From: Brenneria salicis ATCC 15712 = DSM 30166
GTDB taxonomy: Bacteria; Pseudomonadota; Gammaproteobacteria; Enterobacterales; Enterobacteriaceae
Length of the DNA: 64,000 nt
NCBI RefSeq assembly: GCF_003315515.1
Contig: NZ_QNRY01000012.1
Coordinates: 22,831 to 86,830, forward strand
Direction: 5' to 3'
The translations under genes and the position numbers were made by a program. The notes beneath the pieces are model-generated. The model was not told where the DNA came from. It made no database searches and was given only the letters and a program-made list of their open reading frames with translations. Every line of letters begins with the position of its first letter. The first letter of the stretch is position 1. Positions 49,851 to 60,564 of this stretch are shown here, piece by piece.

Positions 49851-50153
49851 ATAACAACCTCCGTGTTGAAATATTAAGCGCGATATTTCATTGATACAAT
49901 TGGCATCATAATAAACGTTTTCTCGGTACAAACACGCAGAGTTTCAATCAATTAATGTTGTTATTTTCGTGATGTACAAGAAAGGAAGGAAAAATCTATT
50001 CGGAGGTTGCTGACAAAGCACAAGGAGCGGCGGTAATCGATAGATCGTAAGATGCCATAAATACATCCCTTTGTCGCACTGGTGCGAAAGTTTTGCTCTT
50101 CTATCCCTTTATCACCACCCTTCTGATTTCCCAACAAGGTTTGCCAATAGTCT

Positions 50154-50176
50154 AAGGCACAGCATGACGCTGTGCC
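50154..50176. repeat. 23-bp direct repeat, right copy
   Basis: Same sequence and orientation as 49070-49092. Confidence 0.85.
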
Positions 50177-50178
50177 TT
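50154..50178 (-). terminator. Terminator hairpin, copy 2 (after ilvC)
   Basis: The same GGCACAGC/GCTGTGCC stem, extended by AAGG/CCTT, 22 bases after the ilvC stop. On the minus strand only CTTAGAC follows, so it lacks the T-run that copy 1 has. This copy is probably the left part of the original ilvC terminator. Confidence 0.65.
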
Positions 50179-50199
50179 GTTTAGCATATAATCGCAGAA

Positions 50200-51678
50200 T
50201 TAATCCGCAACGGCGATACGTTTCATATCCGTCATATAGCCACGCAGTTTGCGACCGACGGTTTCGATCGGATGATTACGGATCGCTTCGTTGACGTCAC
50301 GCAGTTGCGCGTTGTCTACTTCGGTCGCGGCGACCGTTTTACCCAGATCACCTGGTTGCAGCGAGGCCATGAACTTTTCTTTCAACAACGGCACCGCGGC
50401 ATTGGCAAACAGATAGTTACCGTATTCCGCGGTATCGGAGATAACCACGTTCATTTCGTACAGACGCTTACGCGCGATGGTATTTGCAATCAGCGGCAGT
50501 TCATGCAGTGATTCATAGTAAGCGGATTCTTCAATGATGCCCGCGCTCACCATAGTCTCAAACGCCAGTTCAACACCGGCTTTCACCATCGCCACCAACA
50601 GCACGCCGTGGTCAAAGTATTCCTGCTCGGAAATTTTTCCGTCAAACTGTGGCGCGTTTTCAAACGCTGTTTTGCCGGTTTCTTCACGCCAGGTCAGCAA
50701 CTTAACATCGTCGTTCGCCCAGTCCGCCATCATACCGCTGGAGAATTCGCCAGAGATAATGTCATCCATGTGTTTCTGGAACAGCGGCGCCATAATCGCT
50801 TTCAGTTGCTCAGACAACGCATAGGCGCGCAGTTTCGCCGGGTTGGACAGCCTGTCCATCATCAGCGTGATACCGCCTTGTTTCAGCGCTTCGGTAATGG
50901 TTTCCCAACCGAACTGAATCAGTTTTTCCGCATAAGCCGCGTCGACACCATCCGCCGCCAGTTTGTCGAAGCTCAGTAGCGAACCGGCCTGCAACATGCC
51001 GCACAGGATCGTTTGTTCGCCCATCAGGTCGGATTTTACTTCTGCAACGAAAGAAGATTGCAGCACGCCGGCACGGTGACCGCCCGTCGCGGCGGCCCAG
51101 GCTTTGGCAATCGCCATGCCTTCGCCTTGCGGATCGTTTTCCGGGTGAACCGCGATAAGCGTCGGCACGCCAAAACCACGTTTGTATTCTTCACGGACTT
51201 CCGTACCGGGGCACTTCGGCGCCACCATCACTACCGTAATGTCTTTACGGATTTGCTCGCCCACTTCAACAATATTGAAACCATGCGAGTAGCCCAACGC
51301 CGCGCCTTGCTTCATCAGTGGTTGAACCGCCTGAACCACGGCTGAGTGCTGTTTGTCCGGCGTCAGGTTAACCACCAGATCGGCTTGCGGGATCAGTTCT
51401 TCGTAATTGCCCACGGTGAAACCGTTTTCCGTGGCTTTGCGCCATGAAGCGCGTTTTTCGGCGATCGCTTCCTGACGCAGCGCATAAGCGATATCCAAAC
51501 CGGAATCACGCATGTTCAGACCCTGATTCAGGCCCTGCGCGCCACAGCCGACAATCACCACTTTTTTACCCTTCAGGTAGTTCGCTTCATCGGCGAATTC
51601 ATCACGTCCCATAAAACGACACTTGCCCAGTTGCGCCAACTGCTGGCGCAGGTTCAATGTGTTGAAATAGTTAGCCAT
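50200..51678 (-). CDS. ilvC: Ketol-acid reductoisomerase (class II)
   Basis: Converts acetolactate and acetohydroxybutyrate to dihydroxy acids with NADPH and Mg2+. 492 residues, the long enterobacterial class II form with a duplicated C-terminal knotted domain. NADPH motif [20 protein letters not shown]; metal ligands in the helical domain ([15 protein letters not shown] and [15 protein letters not shown]). Divergent from its regulator ilvY; expression in E. coli is induced by the substrates through IlvY. Confidence 0.98.
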   Translation of the reverse strand: MANYFNTLNLRQQLAQLGKCRFMGRDEFADEANYLKGKKVVIVGCGAQGLNQGLNMRDSGLDIAYALRQEAIAEKRASWRKATENGFTVGNYEELIPQADLVVNLTPDKQHSAVVQAVQPLMKQGAALGYSHGFNIVEVGEQIRKDITVVMVAPKCPGTEVREEYKRGFGVPTLIAVHPENDPQGEGMAIAKAWAAATGGHRAGVLQSSFVAEVKSDLMGEQTILCGMLQAGSLLSFDKLAADGVDAAYAEKLIQFGWETITEALKQGGITLMMDRLSNPAKLRAYALSEQLKAIMAPLFQKHMDDIISGEFSSGMMADWANDDVKLLTWREETGKTAFENAPQFDGKISEQEYFDHGVLLVAMVKAGVELAFETMVSAGIIEESAYYESLHELPLIANTIARKRLYEMNVVISDTAEYGNYLFANAAVPLLKEKFMASLQPGDLGKTVAATEVDNAQLRDVNEAIRNHPIETVGRKLRGYMTDMKRIAVAD

Positions 51679-51773
51679 GTCATGCTCCGTATCCGGTTTT
51701 GTTTGTCTGTTATTCGAAAAAGGCTCCCGCCGCAGCGAAAACCATTATGGCGTTCATCATATGACAGGAAATG

Positions 51774-51821
51774 CGTTGCTTAAATTGATATATTAACAAC
51801 GTCACATTGCAAAATCTGCAA
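51774..51821. promoter_or_regulatory. IlvY operator region
   Basis: In the ilvC-ilvY divergent gap, TTGCAAAATCTGCAA (51807-51821) is an inverted repeat like the known E. coli IlvY site. A second, looser pair CGTTG...CAACG (51774-51801) lies next to it on the ilvC side. Two adjacent operators are the E. coli arrangement. Confidence 0.6.
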
Positions 51822-51844
51822 GATAAAAACGAGGCTCGCATCGC

Positions 51845-52735
51845 ATGGATTTACGTGATCTCAAATTATTTCTGCATTTGGCGGAAAGCCGACATTTTGG
51901 TCGTACCGCCAAGGCGATGCACATCAGTCCTTCAACGCTGTCTCGGCAAATTCAACGGTTGGAAGAAGACGTGGGGCAAACCTTGTTCCAGCGCGATAAC
52001 CGTACCGTGCAACTCACCGATGCCGGAGAACATCTGAAACTGTTCGCCCAGCAAACGCTGTTGCAATATCAGCAACTCAGACATGTCCTCAACCAACGCG
52101 GGCCGTCCCTGAGCGGCGAGTTGCGTATTTTCTGTTCGGTGACCGCCGCTTACAGTCATTTGCCCCCCATTCTTGATCGCTTCCGAGTGGAGCATCCGCT
52201 GGTGGAGATCAAACTGACCACCGGTGATGCCGCAGACGCGGTTGAGAAAGTCCAGTCTAACGAGGCTGACCTGGGAATAGCCGGAAACCCGGAAACCTTG
52301 CCCGCCAGCGTGGAGTTTATGCCGATCGGTAAAATTCCGCTGGCGCTGATTATCCCCGCGCTACCATGTCCGGTTCAGGTGCAGGTTAAAGTCCCCCACC
52401 CTGACTGGGCGCAAATTCCGTTTATTCTGCCGGAACACGGCCCGGTGCGTAAGCGTATCGACCTATGGTTCCGTCGCCACCACCTCAATAATCCGCAAAT
52501 TTATGCCACCGTGTCCGGTCATGAAGCGATGGTGTCGATGGTTGCGCTGGGCTGCGGCATTGCGCTCATCCCGGATGTGGTGCTGGAAAACAGCCCGGAA
52601 CCGGTGCGCAACCGCGTCTCCATTTTTGCCGAGCAAGCAATGGAACCGCTTGAATTGGGCGTTTGCGTACAGAAAAAACGGCTCAGCGAACCATTAATCG
52701 CCGCTTTCTGGGAAACCTTGCCGGACAAACCATAA
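51845..52735 (+). CDS. ilvY: LysR-type activator IlvY
   Basis: 296-residue LysR regulator of ilvC. The N-terminal HTH is MDLRDLKLFLHLAESRHFGR followed by TAKAMHISPSTLSRQIQRLEE; the C-terminal effector domain includes VTAAYSHLPPILDRFRVEHP and MVALGCGIALIPDVVLEN. It senses acetolactate or acetohydroxybutyrate. The start at 51845 is the standard one (ATGGATTTACG). Confidence 0.96.
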   Translation: MDLRDLKLFLHLAESRHFGRTAKAMHISPSTLSRQIQRLEEDVGQTLFQRDNRTVQLTDAGEHLKLFAQQTLLQYQQLRHVLNQRGPSLSGELRIFCSVTAAYSHLPPILDRFRVEHPLVEIKLTTGDAADAVEKVQSNEADLGIAGNPETLPASVEFMPIGKIPLALIIPALPCPVQVQVKVPHPDWAQIPFILPEHGPVRKRIDLWFRRHHLNNPQIYATVSGHEAMVSMVALGCGIALIPDVVLENSPEPVRNRVSIFAEQAMEPLELGVCVQKKRLSEPLIAAFWETLPDKP

Positions 52736-52762
52736 AACAGGGCTCACCACGCGTCCGATTCT

Positions 52763-53509
52763 CTAGCGCTCAAACCACTTGTCGGCAGGAAAGGCGCGCG
52801 AACCTGACGCTTCAGATTCCTGCGCGGTTCTCTTCATAGTTTCGATGTTCATCAGGTAGTGATAGAGCGGCTCAAGCCGGGTAAATCCTTGTGCCAGCGT
52901 GGTGATCAGTTCACCGGAAAATAAGGCGTCCATATCGTACCGGGTACAAATCGCGGCAAAGGATTTACGGTTATACCAGTCGGCCAGTTCCGGCGGCTGA
53001 TCGTTAATCAGCGGTCGCTTGTAACTTTCGCCTTCCAGCATGAAGGTATTCCCCAGACAGCCTGCCACCGCCAGAAACTGCGCGGGGTTGCCGCGCAGCG
53101 TTTGGCGGAACAAATCCATGGTCGTGCGCGTCGCGCTGTAATATCCCAGCCCGTAACGCCAGCTATCCGGCGATATCTCAAAGAAATAGACCGGCGCGTC
53201 CGTCCAGTCTTTACGAGTACGCTTGAAGGTCAGCCACATCTGGCTGCGATAACGTGATTTATCGTGGGAAAACCGGGTATCGCGATGGATTCGCGACAAT
53301 GTCTTGCCGATGGCCGGGCGGGTTTCGAAATGATCGTCAATCTGCAACATGGCCAGACTCAGTTCATCCACCAGCGCCCGAAAAGGCGCGACCAACTGTT
53401 CATCGTAAATAGCGCGATGAGTTTCGAACCAGTCTTTATCATTGTGCTGACGCACCTGTTGCAGGAATGTCAGCCCTTGCTGAGAAAACCCATTGAAATG
53501 TGAAGCCAT
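52763..53509 (-). CDS. DUF2461 family protein
   Basis: 248 residues of the DUF2461 (TIGR02453) family of unknown function. Conserved pieces: FLQQVRQHNDKDWFETHRAIYDEQL, RIHRDTRFSHDKSRYRSQMW, and YFFEISPDSWRYGLGYY. Soluble and cytoplasmic by sequence. It lies between ilvY and ilvA, co-oriented with ilvA but after that operon's terminator, so probably separately transcribed. Confidence 0.88.
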   Translation of the reverse strand: MASHFNGFSQQGLTFLQQVRQHNDKDWFETHRAIYDEQLVAPFRALVDELSLAMLQIDDHFETRPAIGKTLSRIHRDTRFSHDKSRYRSQMWLTFKRTRKDWTDAPVYFFEISPDSWRYGLGYYSATRTTMDLFRQTLRGNPAQFLAVAGCLGNTFMLEGESYKRPLINDQPPELADWYNRKSFAAICTRYDMDALFSGELITTLAQGFTRLEPLYHYLMNIETMKRTAQESEASGSRAFPADKWFER

Positions 53510-53551
53510 CGTTGTCTGTCATCCATGTTGTCTCTGATGGCATAAAGATAA

Positions 53552-53582
53552 CGCTCCCGACAGTGAAACACCACCGGGAGCG
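53552..53582 (-). terminator. Probable terminator of the ilvGMEDA operon
   Basis: Arms CGCTCCCG and CGGGAGCG with a 15-base partly pairing loop, 11 bases after the ilvA stop; on the minus strand TTATCTTTAT follows. Confidence 0.65.
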
Positions 53583-53592
53583 CGGTGACTCC

Positions 53593-55137
53593 CTAGCCCG
53601 CCAGAAAGAAACGGAAAGACGGATTATCGGTTTCATCATGACACTCATAACCCAGCGCCTGGAGATGATGCTCAAACTCAGGATCTCGCTCGTCCAGTTC
53701 AAACGCCGCCAATACGCGCCCAAAATCCGTACCGTGGCTACGATAATGGAAAAGCGAGATATTCCAGTGCGTGCCCAGCGTATGCAGGAATTTCAGCAAG
53801 GCGCCCGGCGACTCGGGAAATTCAAAGCTATAAAGCCGCTCCCGCAACGGTTTTGAAGGCCGTCCGCCGACCATGTAGCGAACATGCAGCTTGGCCATTT
53901 CATCATCAGACAGATCCACCACTTCATAACCGCCCGCCGACAACTCGGTGATGATTTCGTCACGCTCGGCATAGCCGCGCGTCAGACGCACGCCGGCAAA
54001 AATGCAGGCATCGTCGGCATTGGCATAACGGTAGTTGAATTCGGTCACGGAACGACCGCCCAACAGTTGGCAGAATTTCAAAAAACTGCCTTTCTTTTCT
54101 GGAATGGTGACCGCCAGCAACGCTTCACGCTGTTCGCCCAGTTCACAGCGCTCGGAAACATATCGCAGACCGTGGAAGTTTACGTTAGCGCCTGACAGCA
54201 CATGCGCCAGACGTTCGCCCTGGATCTGGTGCTGCTGAATGTATTTCTTCATTCCCGCCAGCGCCAGCGCCCCGGAGGGTTCCGCAATCGCCCGCACGTC
54301 TTCAAACAGATCTTTGACCGCCGCGCAAATCGCATCGCTATCCACCGTGATCACATCATCCAGGTATTCCCGGCACAAGCGGAAGGTTTCATCACCGATG
54401 CGTTTCACCGCAACACCTTCGGCAAACAGCCCCACGCGCGGGAGATCGACAGGATGTCCGGCATCCAGCGCCGCCCGCAGACAGGCGGAATCCTCGGCTT
54501 CCACGCCGATGACCTGAATCTGCGGCATCAACTGTTTGATCAACACCGCCACTCCCGCAGCCAGTCCACCGCCGCCCACCGGTACAAACACCCGGTCCAG
54601 ATGCGCGTCCTGTTGCAACAGTTCCATCGCCAATGTGCCTTGTCCGGCAATGACCGCCGGATGATCGAATGGCGGCAGGAAAGTCATATGCTGCTGTTGC
54701 GACAACGCTATCGCTTTGGCTTTCGCCTCATCAAAGTTGGCGCCATACAGCAACACTTCTCCGCCGAAGCCTCGCACCGCGTCAACCTTGATATCGGCTG
54801 TCGCCACCGGCATCACGATCAATGAGTTAATGCCAAGCTTACTGGAAGAGAGCGCCACGCCTTGCGCATGGTTACCTGCCGATGCCGTCACCACGCCATG
54901 CGATTTCTGCTCATCGCTCAGCCCCGCCATCATCGCGTAGGCGCCGCGCAGCTTGAAGCTGTGCACCGCATGTCTGTCTTCACGTTTTACCAGAATGACA
55001 TTACCCAACCGCGAAGAAAGTTTGTCCATTTTCTCCAGCGGCGTGACCTGGGTAATTTCATAAACCGGCGAGCGCAGGATCGCCCGCAGATACTCCGCGC
55101 CGCCGGGCGCGGCAGGAAGTGGTTGTGACACTGCCAT
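53593..55137 (-). CDS. ilvA: Threonine dehydratase, biosynthetic
   Basis: PLP enzyme that deaminates threonine to 2-oxobutyrate, the committed step to isoleucine, inhibited by isoleucine. 514 residues. PLP Lys62 in HSFKLRGAY; phosphate loop VPVGGGGLAAGVA. Two ACT-like regulatory repeats at the C-terminus (about 335-410, 430-505; for example PEKKGSFLKFCQLLGGRSV and PESPGALLKFLHTLGTHWN). Follows ilvD by 5 bases. Confidence 0.97.
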   Translation of the reverse strand: MAVSQPLPAAPGGAEYLRAILRSPVYEITQVTPLEKMDKLSSRLGNVILVKREDRHAVHSFKLRGAYAMMAGLSDEQKSHGVVTASAGNHAQGVALSSSKLGINSLIVMPVATADIKVDAVRGFGGEVLLYGANFDEAKAKAIALSQQQHMTFLPPFDHPAVIAGQGTLAMELLQQDAHLDRVFVPVGGGGLAAGVAVLIKQLMPQIQVIGVEAEDSACLRAALDAGHPVDLPRVGLFAEGVAVKRIGDETFRLCREYLDDVITVDSDAICAAVKDLFEDVRAIAEPSGALALAGMKKYIQQHQIQGERLAHVLSGANVNFHGLRYVSERCELGEQREALLAVTIPEKKGSFLKFCQLLGGRSVTEFNYRYANADDACIFAGVRLTRGYAERDEIITELSAGGYEVVDLSDDEMAKLHVRYMVGGRPSKPLRERLYSFEFPESPGALLKFLHTLGTHWNISLFHYRSHGTDFGRVLAAFELDERDPEFEHHLQALGYECHDETDNPSFRFFLAG

Positions 55138-55142
55138 CAGAA

Positions 55143-56993
55143 TCAGCCTCCCAGCTTACTCTTATCGCGAACAGCCCCTTTATCGGCGCTGGTCGCCAAA
55201 CTCGCGTAGGCGCGCAGGGCAAAAGAAACCTGACGGTCACGATGATGCGGCGTCCAGGCCGCCTCGCCCCGTGCTTCCTCCGCTTCGCGGCGGCGGGCCA
55301 ACTCGCTGTCGGCTACGTCCAGTACGATGTTGCGCTGCGGAATATCGATGGCAATCATGTCGCCGTCCTGTACCAGACCAATGGTGCCGCCGCTGGCCGC
55401 TTCCGGCGAAGCATGGCCGATGGATAGACCGGAAGTCCCGCCGGAAAAGCGGCCATCCGTAATCAGTGCGCACTGTTTGCCCAAGCCCATTGATTTCAGG
55501 AAGCTGGTCGGATACAGCATTTCCTGCATGCCCGGCCCCCCTTTCGGCCCTTCGTAACGGATCACCACCACATCGCCCGCCACCACCTTGCCGCCCAGGA
55601 TCGCTTCCACCGCATCATCCTGACTTTCATAAACTTTGGCCGGGCCGCGGAAAACCAGACTGCCTTCATCCACCCCCGCCGTCTTCACGATACAGCCATT
55701 TTCCGCCAGATTGCCGTACAACACCGCCAGGCCGCCGTCTTGACTGTAGGCAAATTCGCGGGAACGAATGCACCCTTCCTGACGATCGGTATCCAGCGAA
55801 TCCCAACGGCAATCTTGCGAAAACGCGTTGGTAGTGCGGATACCCGCCGGACCTGCGGAATACATGCTTCTCACGCTCTCATCCTGCGTCAGCATCAAGT
55901 CATAGGCTTCCAGCGTTTGCGGCAGGTTTTTGCCCAGCACGTTATTCACATCCCGGTTCAGCAAGCCCGCTCTGTCCAGTTCGCCCAGAATGCCGATGAC
56001 GCCGCCCGCACGATGCACGTCTTCCATATGATATTTCTGCGTGCTTGGCGCGACCTTACACAGGTGCGGCACTTGCCGGGACAGACGATCGATATCGGTC
56101 ATGGTGAAATCGACTTCGCCTTCCTGCGCCGCCGCCAGCAGGTGTAGTACGGTATTGGTAGAGCCGCCCATGGCGATATCCAGCGTCATGGCGTTTTCAA
56201 ACGCCGCTTTATTGGCGATATTGCGCGGCAGCACGCTTTCATCATCCTGCTCGTAATAACGTTTCGCCAGACCGACAATTCGTTTGCCCGCATTCAGGAA
56301 CAGTTCCTTACGATCGGCATGCGTCGCCAGCAGCGAACCGTTCCCCGGCTGAGACAGCCCCAGCGCTTCGGTCAGGCAGTTCATGGAATTGGCGGTGAAC
56401 ATCCCGGAACAGGAACCGCAAGTCGGGCAGGCGGAACGTTCAATCTGATCGCTGTCGGCGTCGCTGACATTCGGGTTGGCGCCCTGGATCATGGCATCCA
56501 CTAAATCCAGCTTAATGATCTGATCGGATAATTTGGTTTTTCCGGCTTCCATTGGCCCGCCGGAAACAAAAATCACCGGAATATTCAGGCGCAGCGACGC
56601 CATCAACATGCCGGGCGTGATTTTATCGCAGTTGGAAATACACACCATCGCATCGGCGCAGTGCGCATTGACCATGTATTCCACCGAGTCGGCGATCAAT
56701 TCACGGGAAGGCAGAGAATAGAGCATGCCGCCATGCCCCATGGCGATACCATCATCAACCGCTATCGTATTGAATTCTTTAGCGACACCACCAGAGGCCT
56801 CGATTTGCTCGGCGACCAGTTTCCCCAGATCGCGTAAATGCACATGGCCGGGAACAAACTGGGTGAAGGAGTTAACCACCGCGATGATGGGTTTGCCAAA
56901 ATCGTCGTCGGTCATCCCGGTGGCGCGCCACAAGGCTCTGGCGCCCGCCATATTACGGCCATGCGTGGTGGTGGCTGAACGGTACTTAGGCAT
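55143..56993 (-). CDS. ilvD: Dihydroxy-acid dehydratase
   Basis: Fe-S enzyme making the 2-oxo acid precursors of valine and isoleucine. 616 residues, the E. coli length. Cluster-binding cysteines in [12 protein letters not shown] and [20 protein letters not shown]; start [20 protein letters not shown]-terminal [20 protein letters not shown]. Being an oxidant-sensitive [4Fe-4S] protein, it depends on the Fe-S assembly system to which the disrupted cyaY belongs. Confidence 0.98.
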   Translation of the reverse strand: MPKYRSATTTHGRNMAGARALWRATGMTDDDFGKPIIAVVNSFTQFVPGHVHLRDLGKLVAEQIEASGGVAKEFNTIAVDDGIAMGHGGMLYSLPSRELIADSVEYMVNAHCADAMVCISNCDKITPGMLMASLRLNIPVIFVSGGPMEAGKTKLSDQIIKLDLVDAMIQGANPNVSDADSDQIERSACPTCGSCSGMFTANSMNCLTEALGLSQPGNGSLLATHADRKELFLNAGKRIVGLAKRYYEQDDESVLPRNIANKAAFENAMTLDIAMGGSTNTVLHLLAAAQEGEVDFTMTDIDRLSRQVPHLCKVAPSTQKYHMEDVHRAGGVIGILGELDRAGLLNRDVNNVLGKNLPQTLEAYDLMLTQDESVRSMYSAGPAGIRTTNAFSQDCRWDSLDTDRQEGCIRSREFAYSQDGGLAVLYGNLAENGCIVKTAGVDEGSLVFRGPAKVYESQDDAVEAILGGKVVAGDVVVIRYEGPKGGPGMQEMLYPTSFLKSMGLGKQCALITDGRFSGGTSGLSIGHASPEAASGGTIGLVQDGDMIAIDIPQRNIVLDVADSELARRREAEEARGEAAWTPHHRDRQVSFALRAYASLATSADKGAVRDKSKLGG

Positions 56994-57069
56994 GCTCTTA
57001 TTACTCCAATAATAACGTAATGGGCGATGGCGAAATAAACCACCGCCTGATTTTATATCTATTAATTGA

Positions 57070-57996
57070 TTAACGGTTTACCGGATCCAGCCAGCCCCAT
57101 TTATCTTCCGTCTCACCGGTGAACAGGCCAAAGAACGCCTGCTGCAATTTTTTCGTGACTGGGCCACATTTGCCGATCCCCACCTGAATACCGTCCACAC
57201 TGCGCACGGGCGTGATTTCCGCCGCCGTACCGGACATAAACACCTCGTCGGCCAGATAAAGCGACTCGCGAGACAGCACCTGTTCACGGATTTCAAAGCC
57301 CAAATCTTTCGCCAATTTGATGATGGCGTCGCGCGTAATGCCAGGCAGCGCGGACGAGGTAAAGGGCGGCGTGAAAAGAATACCGTCTTTCACTTCAAAT
57401 AGGTTTTCACCCGCGCCTTCCGACACATAACCATGCACATCCAGCGCAATCCCTTCCTGATAGCCATGACGACGAGCTTCACTTCCCACCAACAACGAAG
57501 AAAGATAATTACCGCCCGCTTTCGCCGCGGTAGGGATGGTATTCGCCGCCACACGGTGCCAGGAGGAAACCATGGCGTCAATGCCCTGATCCAGCGCTTC
57601 TTCACCCAGATAGGCGCCCCACGGAAATGCCGCGATAATGACATCAGTTTTATAGCCGTCCGGCGGGTTGACGCCCATGCCAACATCGCCGACAAATACC
57701 AACGGACGAATATAGGCGCTGGTCAGATTATTCTTGCGCAGCGTTTCCCGGCAGGCTTCCATCAGTTCATCAACGCTTTGCTGTACCGGCATACGGTAGA
57801 TTTTTGCTGAATCATGCAGACGCTGCATATGTTCGCGATGGCGGAACACCACCGGCCCTTGATGCGAGTTATAGCAACGAATCCCTTCAAACACCGAGGT
57901 GCCATAATGCAATGCGTGCGACATCACGTGTACTTTCGCTTCCGCCCACGGCACCATTTCCCCGTTAAACCAAATGTAATCAGCTTTCTTGGTCAT
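57070..57996 (-). CDS. ilvE: Branched-chain amino acid aminotransferase
   Basis: Fold type IV PLP aminotransferase for the last step of Ile, Val and Leu synthesis. 308 residues. PLP Lys159 in [16 protein letters not shown]; class-IV signature region [20 protein letters not shown]. Between ilvM (24 bases) and ilvD (76 bases). Confidence 0.98.
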   Translation of the reverse strand: MTKKADYIWFNGEMVPWAEAKVHVMSHALHYGTSVFEGIRCYNSHQGPVVFRHREHMQRLHDSAKIYRMPVQQSVDELMEACRETLRKNNLTSAYIRPLVFVGDVGMGVNPPDGYKTDVIIAAFPWGAYLGEEALDQGIDAMVSSWHRVAANTIPTAAKAGGNYLSSLLVGSEARRHGYQEGIALDVHGYVSEGAGENLFEVKDGILFTPPFTSSALPGITRDAIIKLAKDLGFEIREQVLSRESLYLADEVFMSGTAAEITPVRSVDGIQVGIGKCGPVTKKLQQAFFGLFTGETEDKWGWLDPVNR

Positions 57997-58020
57997 TCTT
58001 TATTTTCCTTCACTTGTACG

Positions 58021-58281
58021 TTAAGCACTGATCTGTTGCGTCGCTGTCATCGGCTGAATATCGACATTAGAGATATCCAACAATTTACTTAATTGAGCCG
58101 ACAATAGATCCACCGGACGGTGGCTGGCAACGGTCAGTTCAATATTAATCTGCTCATTATTCGTCGTATGCACCATATTCATGGCGCATACTTTAAACCC
58201 GCGGTGGCGGGTAACGCGTAATACACGCTCCAGAACTTCGGGACGAAAGCGAGCCTGAATGGAAAGTTGATGATGCATCAT
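58021..58281 (-). CDS. ilvM: Acetolactate synthase II small subunit
   Basis: 86-residue ACT-domain subunit of AHAS II. Start MMHHQLSIQARFRPEVLERV at 58281, matching E. coli MMQHQ; the frame is open to 58320, which lies at the ilvG stop. Conserved VLRVTRHRGFKVCAMNM and INIELTVASHRPVDLL. AHAS II is the valine-insensitive isozyme. Confidence 0.95.
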   Translation of the reverse strand: MMHHQLSIQARFRPEVLERVLRVTRHRGFKVCAMNMVHTTNNEQINIELTVASHRPVDLLSAQLSKLLDISNVDIQPMTATQQISA

Positions 58282-58319
58282 TCTGTTTTCTCCAACACGT
58301 ATTCTATTGTGGCTAGCCA

Positions 58320-59966
58320 TTACTCGGTTTTATCCAACATCGTTTCATTACCGGCGCCGGGGGGAACCAGAGGCCAGACATTTTCATATTCATCGATGGA
58401 GACATGCAGTAAATATGGCCCTTCGCTGTTGAACAGGGCATCTAATGCCACACCAATCTGGTCTTTACGTGTGATTCGTTGGCCGGGGATAGCAAAAGCA
58501 CTTGCCAACGTCAGGAAATCAGGATTATCGGAGAGGTTCGTTTCACTATAGCGTTCATCAAAAAATAACTGCTGCCATTGCCTCACCATGCCTAACCGCT
58601 GGTTATCCAGCAAGACGATTTTCAGCGGCAGCCGTTTTCGCTTGATGGTGCCCAGTTCCTGAACATTCATCATGAAAGATCCGTCGCCGGAAATACAGAT
58701 TACCGTATCTTCCGGGCGGGCAACCTGCGCGCCAACTGCGGCAGGCACACCAAAGCCCATGGTGCCGAGGCCACTGGACGTGATGAAATTTTCCGGGCGG
58801 CTGAATGTCATATGTTGAGCAGCCCACATCTGATGCTGGCCGACATCCGTCGTCACCACGGTATCTTTGTCCATACGATCGGAGATAGCCTTCAGCAAGG
58901 CCGGCGCATAAATAGCTTGCCCCGGATGATCATAGCGCCAGGGATACTCCGCCTTCATCATCGAAGCTTGCTGTTGCCAGTCGGCGATGTTCAGCGATTG
59001 TTGCAGCGCGGGCAACAACGCTTTCAGGTCGCCTTGCAACGCCACATTAGCTTGACGCAATTTACTCAGTTCGGCCGGATCGATATCCATGTGGATCACC
59101 TTGGCATGGGGCGCGAAGGCGTTCAGTTTGCCAGTCACGCGATCATCAAACCGCGCGCCGACGGCGATCAACAGGTCGCACTGTTGCACCATCAGGTTGG
59201 CGGCTTTGGTGCCGTGCATGCCAATCATACCAAGATAGTAGGGATGTTCGGCGTCAACAGCACCTAACCCTTTCAGCGTCACAACGGAAGGCATATCGGT
59301 CATCGCCAGAAACTGGCGCAGGGCGGGCACCGCCTGCGCTATGCCGACACCGCCGCCAACATACAACACAGGTTTTTTCGCCTGCGATATCATCTCACGC
59401 GCCAATGCGATTTCCTGAGCCGGGAAATCAAAACCGTTGTCAACCGCCGCAACGTGCGGCGCGAAATCCCCGACAGCCAGTTGGATATCTTTTGGAATAT
59501 CCACCAGAACCGGACCGGGGCGGCCACTGCTGGCAATGGCAAACGCTTCGGCCATCACCTCCGGCAACGAATCCAGCGACTCAACCAGGAAACTGTGTTT
59601 AGTGCAGGCCAGAGAAAGCCCCAGTACGTCGATCTCCTGAAAAGCGTCCGTACCAATCAGCGACGAACCAACCTGACCGGTGATAGCAACAACGGGAACA
59701 GAGTCCAGCAAAGCATCGGCCAGCCCGGTGATCAGATTGGTTGCGCCGGGACCTGATGTAGCAATACACACGCCAACTTTCCCTGTTGCCCGCGCATAAC
59801 CGATCGCCGCCATTGCTGCGCCTTGCTCATGGCGACACAGTAGATGGCTTACCCCGCCGTCATACAGTGCATCATAGACGGGCATTATCGCGCCCCCTGG
59901 ATAACCGAATACGGTTTCCACTCCCTGCGCTCGCAACGCCTGTACCACCCACCTTGCCCCATTCAT
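58320..59966 (-). CDS. ilvG: Acetolactate synthase II large subunit, full-length
   Basis: ThDP/FAD enzyme forming acetolactate or acetohydroxybutyrate. 548 residues without the frameshift that inactivates ilvG in E. coli K-12. Catalytic Glu47 in [11 protein letters not shown]; ThDP-binding [17 protein letters not shown]...; central FAD domain with [10 protein letters not shown]. The intact gene predicts valine-resistant growth. First structural gene after the ilvL attenuator. Confidence 0.98.
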   Translation of the reverse strand: MNGARWVVQALRAQGVETVFGYPGGAIMPVYDALYDGGVSHLLCRHEQGAAMAAIGYARATGKVGVCIATSGPGATNLITGLADALLDSVPVVAITGQVGSSLIGTDAFQEIDVLGLSLACTKHSFLVESLDSLPEVMAEAFAIASSGRPGPVLVDIPKDIQLAVGDFAPHVAAVDNGFDFPAQEIALAREMISQAKKPVLYVGGGVGIAQAVPALRQFLAMTDMPSVVTLKGLGAVDAEHPYYLGMIGMHGTKAANLMVQQCDLLIAVGARFDDRVTGKLNAFAPHAKVIHMDIDPAELSKLRQANVALQGDLKALLPALQQSLNIADWQQQASMMKAEYPWRYDHPGQAIYAPALLKAISDRMDKDTVVTTDVGQHQMWAAQHMTFSRPENFITSSGLGTMGFGVPAAVGAQVARPEDTVICISGDGSFMMNVQELGTIKRKRLPLKIVLLDNQRLGMVRQWQQLFFDERYSETNLSDNPDFLTLASAFAIPGQRITRKDQIGVALDALFNSEGPYLLHVSIDEYENVWPLVPPGAGNETMLDKTE

Positions 59967-60052
59967 CGTTATTTCCCCAAGCTTTTTCTGGAATAACAGG
60001 ATCTTACGCTACCACTCATCATCTGTTCCCTTATGTTATACATTGCGCCCAA

Positions 60053-60086
60053 TAAAAAACCCCCGACCTTACGGTGCGGGGGTTTT
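60053..60086 (-). terminator. ilv operon attenuator terminator
   Basis: On the minus strand CCCCCGCACC-GTAA-GGTCGGGGG followed by six T, between ilvL and ilvG. It forms when the leader peptide is read without stalling. Confidence 0.93.
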
Positions 60087-60106
60087 CTTGAATTCGGGCT
60101 TGATTT

Positions 60107-60205
60107 CTAAGCCATTCTTCGTCCAAGTGCTGCCCCGCACGGTGGGATAATAATCACCACCACGCTAATCACGACTAGGCTAATCACCAGGGATAGGGCT
60201 TTCAT
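60107..60205 (-). CDS. ilvL: ilv operon leader peptide
   Basis: 32 residues, MKALSLVISLVVISVVVIII then PPCGAALGRRMA. Fifteen of the first twenty residues are Leu, Val or Ile, the sensor for charged branched-chain tRNAs. It matches E. coli IlvL closely, including PPCGAALGR. Ribosome stalling at these codons prevents the downstream terminator and allows expression of ilvGMEDA. Confidence 0.95.
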   Translation of the reverse strand: MKALSLVISLVVISVVVIIIPPCGAALGRRMA

Positions 60206-60564
60206 AAATAGGCTGTTCAGTAACCCACTGTTGAACGAATGCCTACAGAGTTATCACAGTCAGTCATTGGATGACAACCATTTTTTGCATGATTAATTTT
60301 AAGCGGCAGCGTCAGAACATTAAAAAACACAGTCTAATCATAGGGTAGAGTAATTTCCGTTTATTTCCATCGGATCGTGGGAAATTATTGGGTAGCCCTT
60401 TTCTAGTCATTAAAAACCGCGATACGGCTCGCACGAATGCGGTAGCACAATGAGAGCAGAAAAACTTCCTTGCTCCGCCTTCGCAAACTCATCACGACAT
60501 GCTCCCGGCAAGCAGGGTGATAACGCATTATGTCGCCATACATCATACATAAGGAGGAGAATAG
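60206..60564. other. ilvL-comM divergent intergenic region
   Basis: 359 bases with the ilv promoter on the left and presumably the comM (yifB) promoter on the right; GGAGG before the comM ATG is clear. No other structure stands out. Confidence 0.6.
60250..60277 (-). promoter_or_regulatory. ilv operon promoter
   Basis: -35 TTGTCA (60272-60277), 16-base spacer, -10 GATAAC (60250-60255) preceded by TGT. It lies 45 bases before ilvL and resembles the E. coli ilv P2 region (GTGATAACTCT). Confidence 0.6.

Larger units (their letters stand above)
49851..50199. other. AT-rich gap upstream of the toxin-like gene
   Basis: 349 bases from the toxin-like gene to the ilvC stop, holding the second copy of the repeated hairpin. 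Short minus-strand frames occur (20 codons from ATG 50058; 40 codons from ATG 50066) with no family. I see no remains of an Rhs or other toxin carrier. A promoter for the module must lie here, but no good hexamers stand out. Confidence 0.5.
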
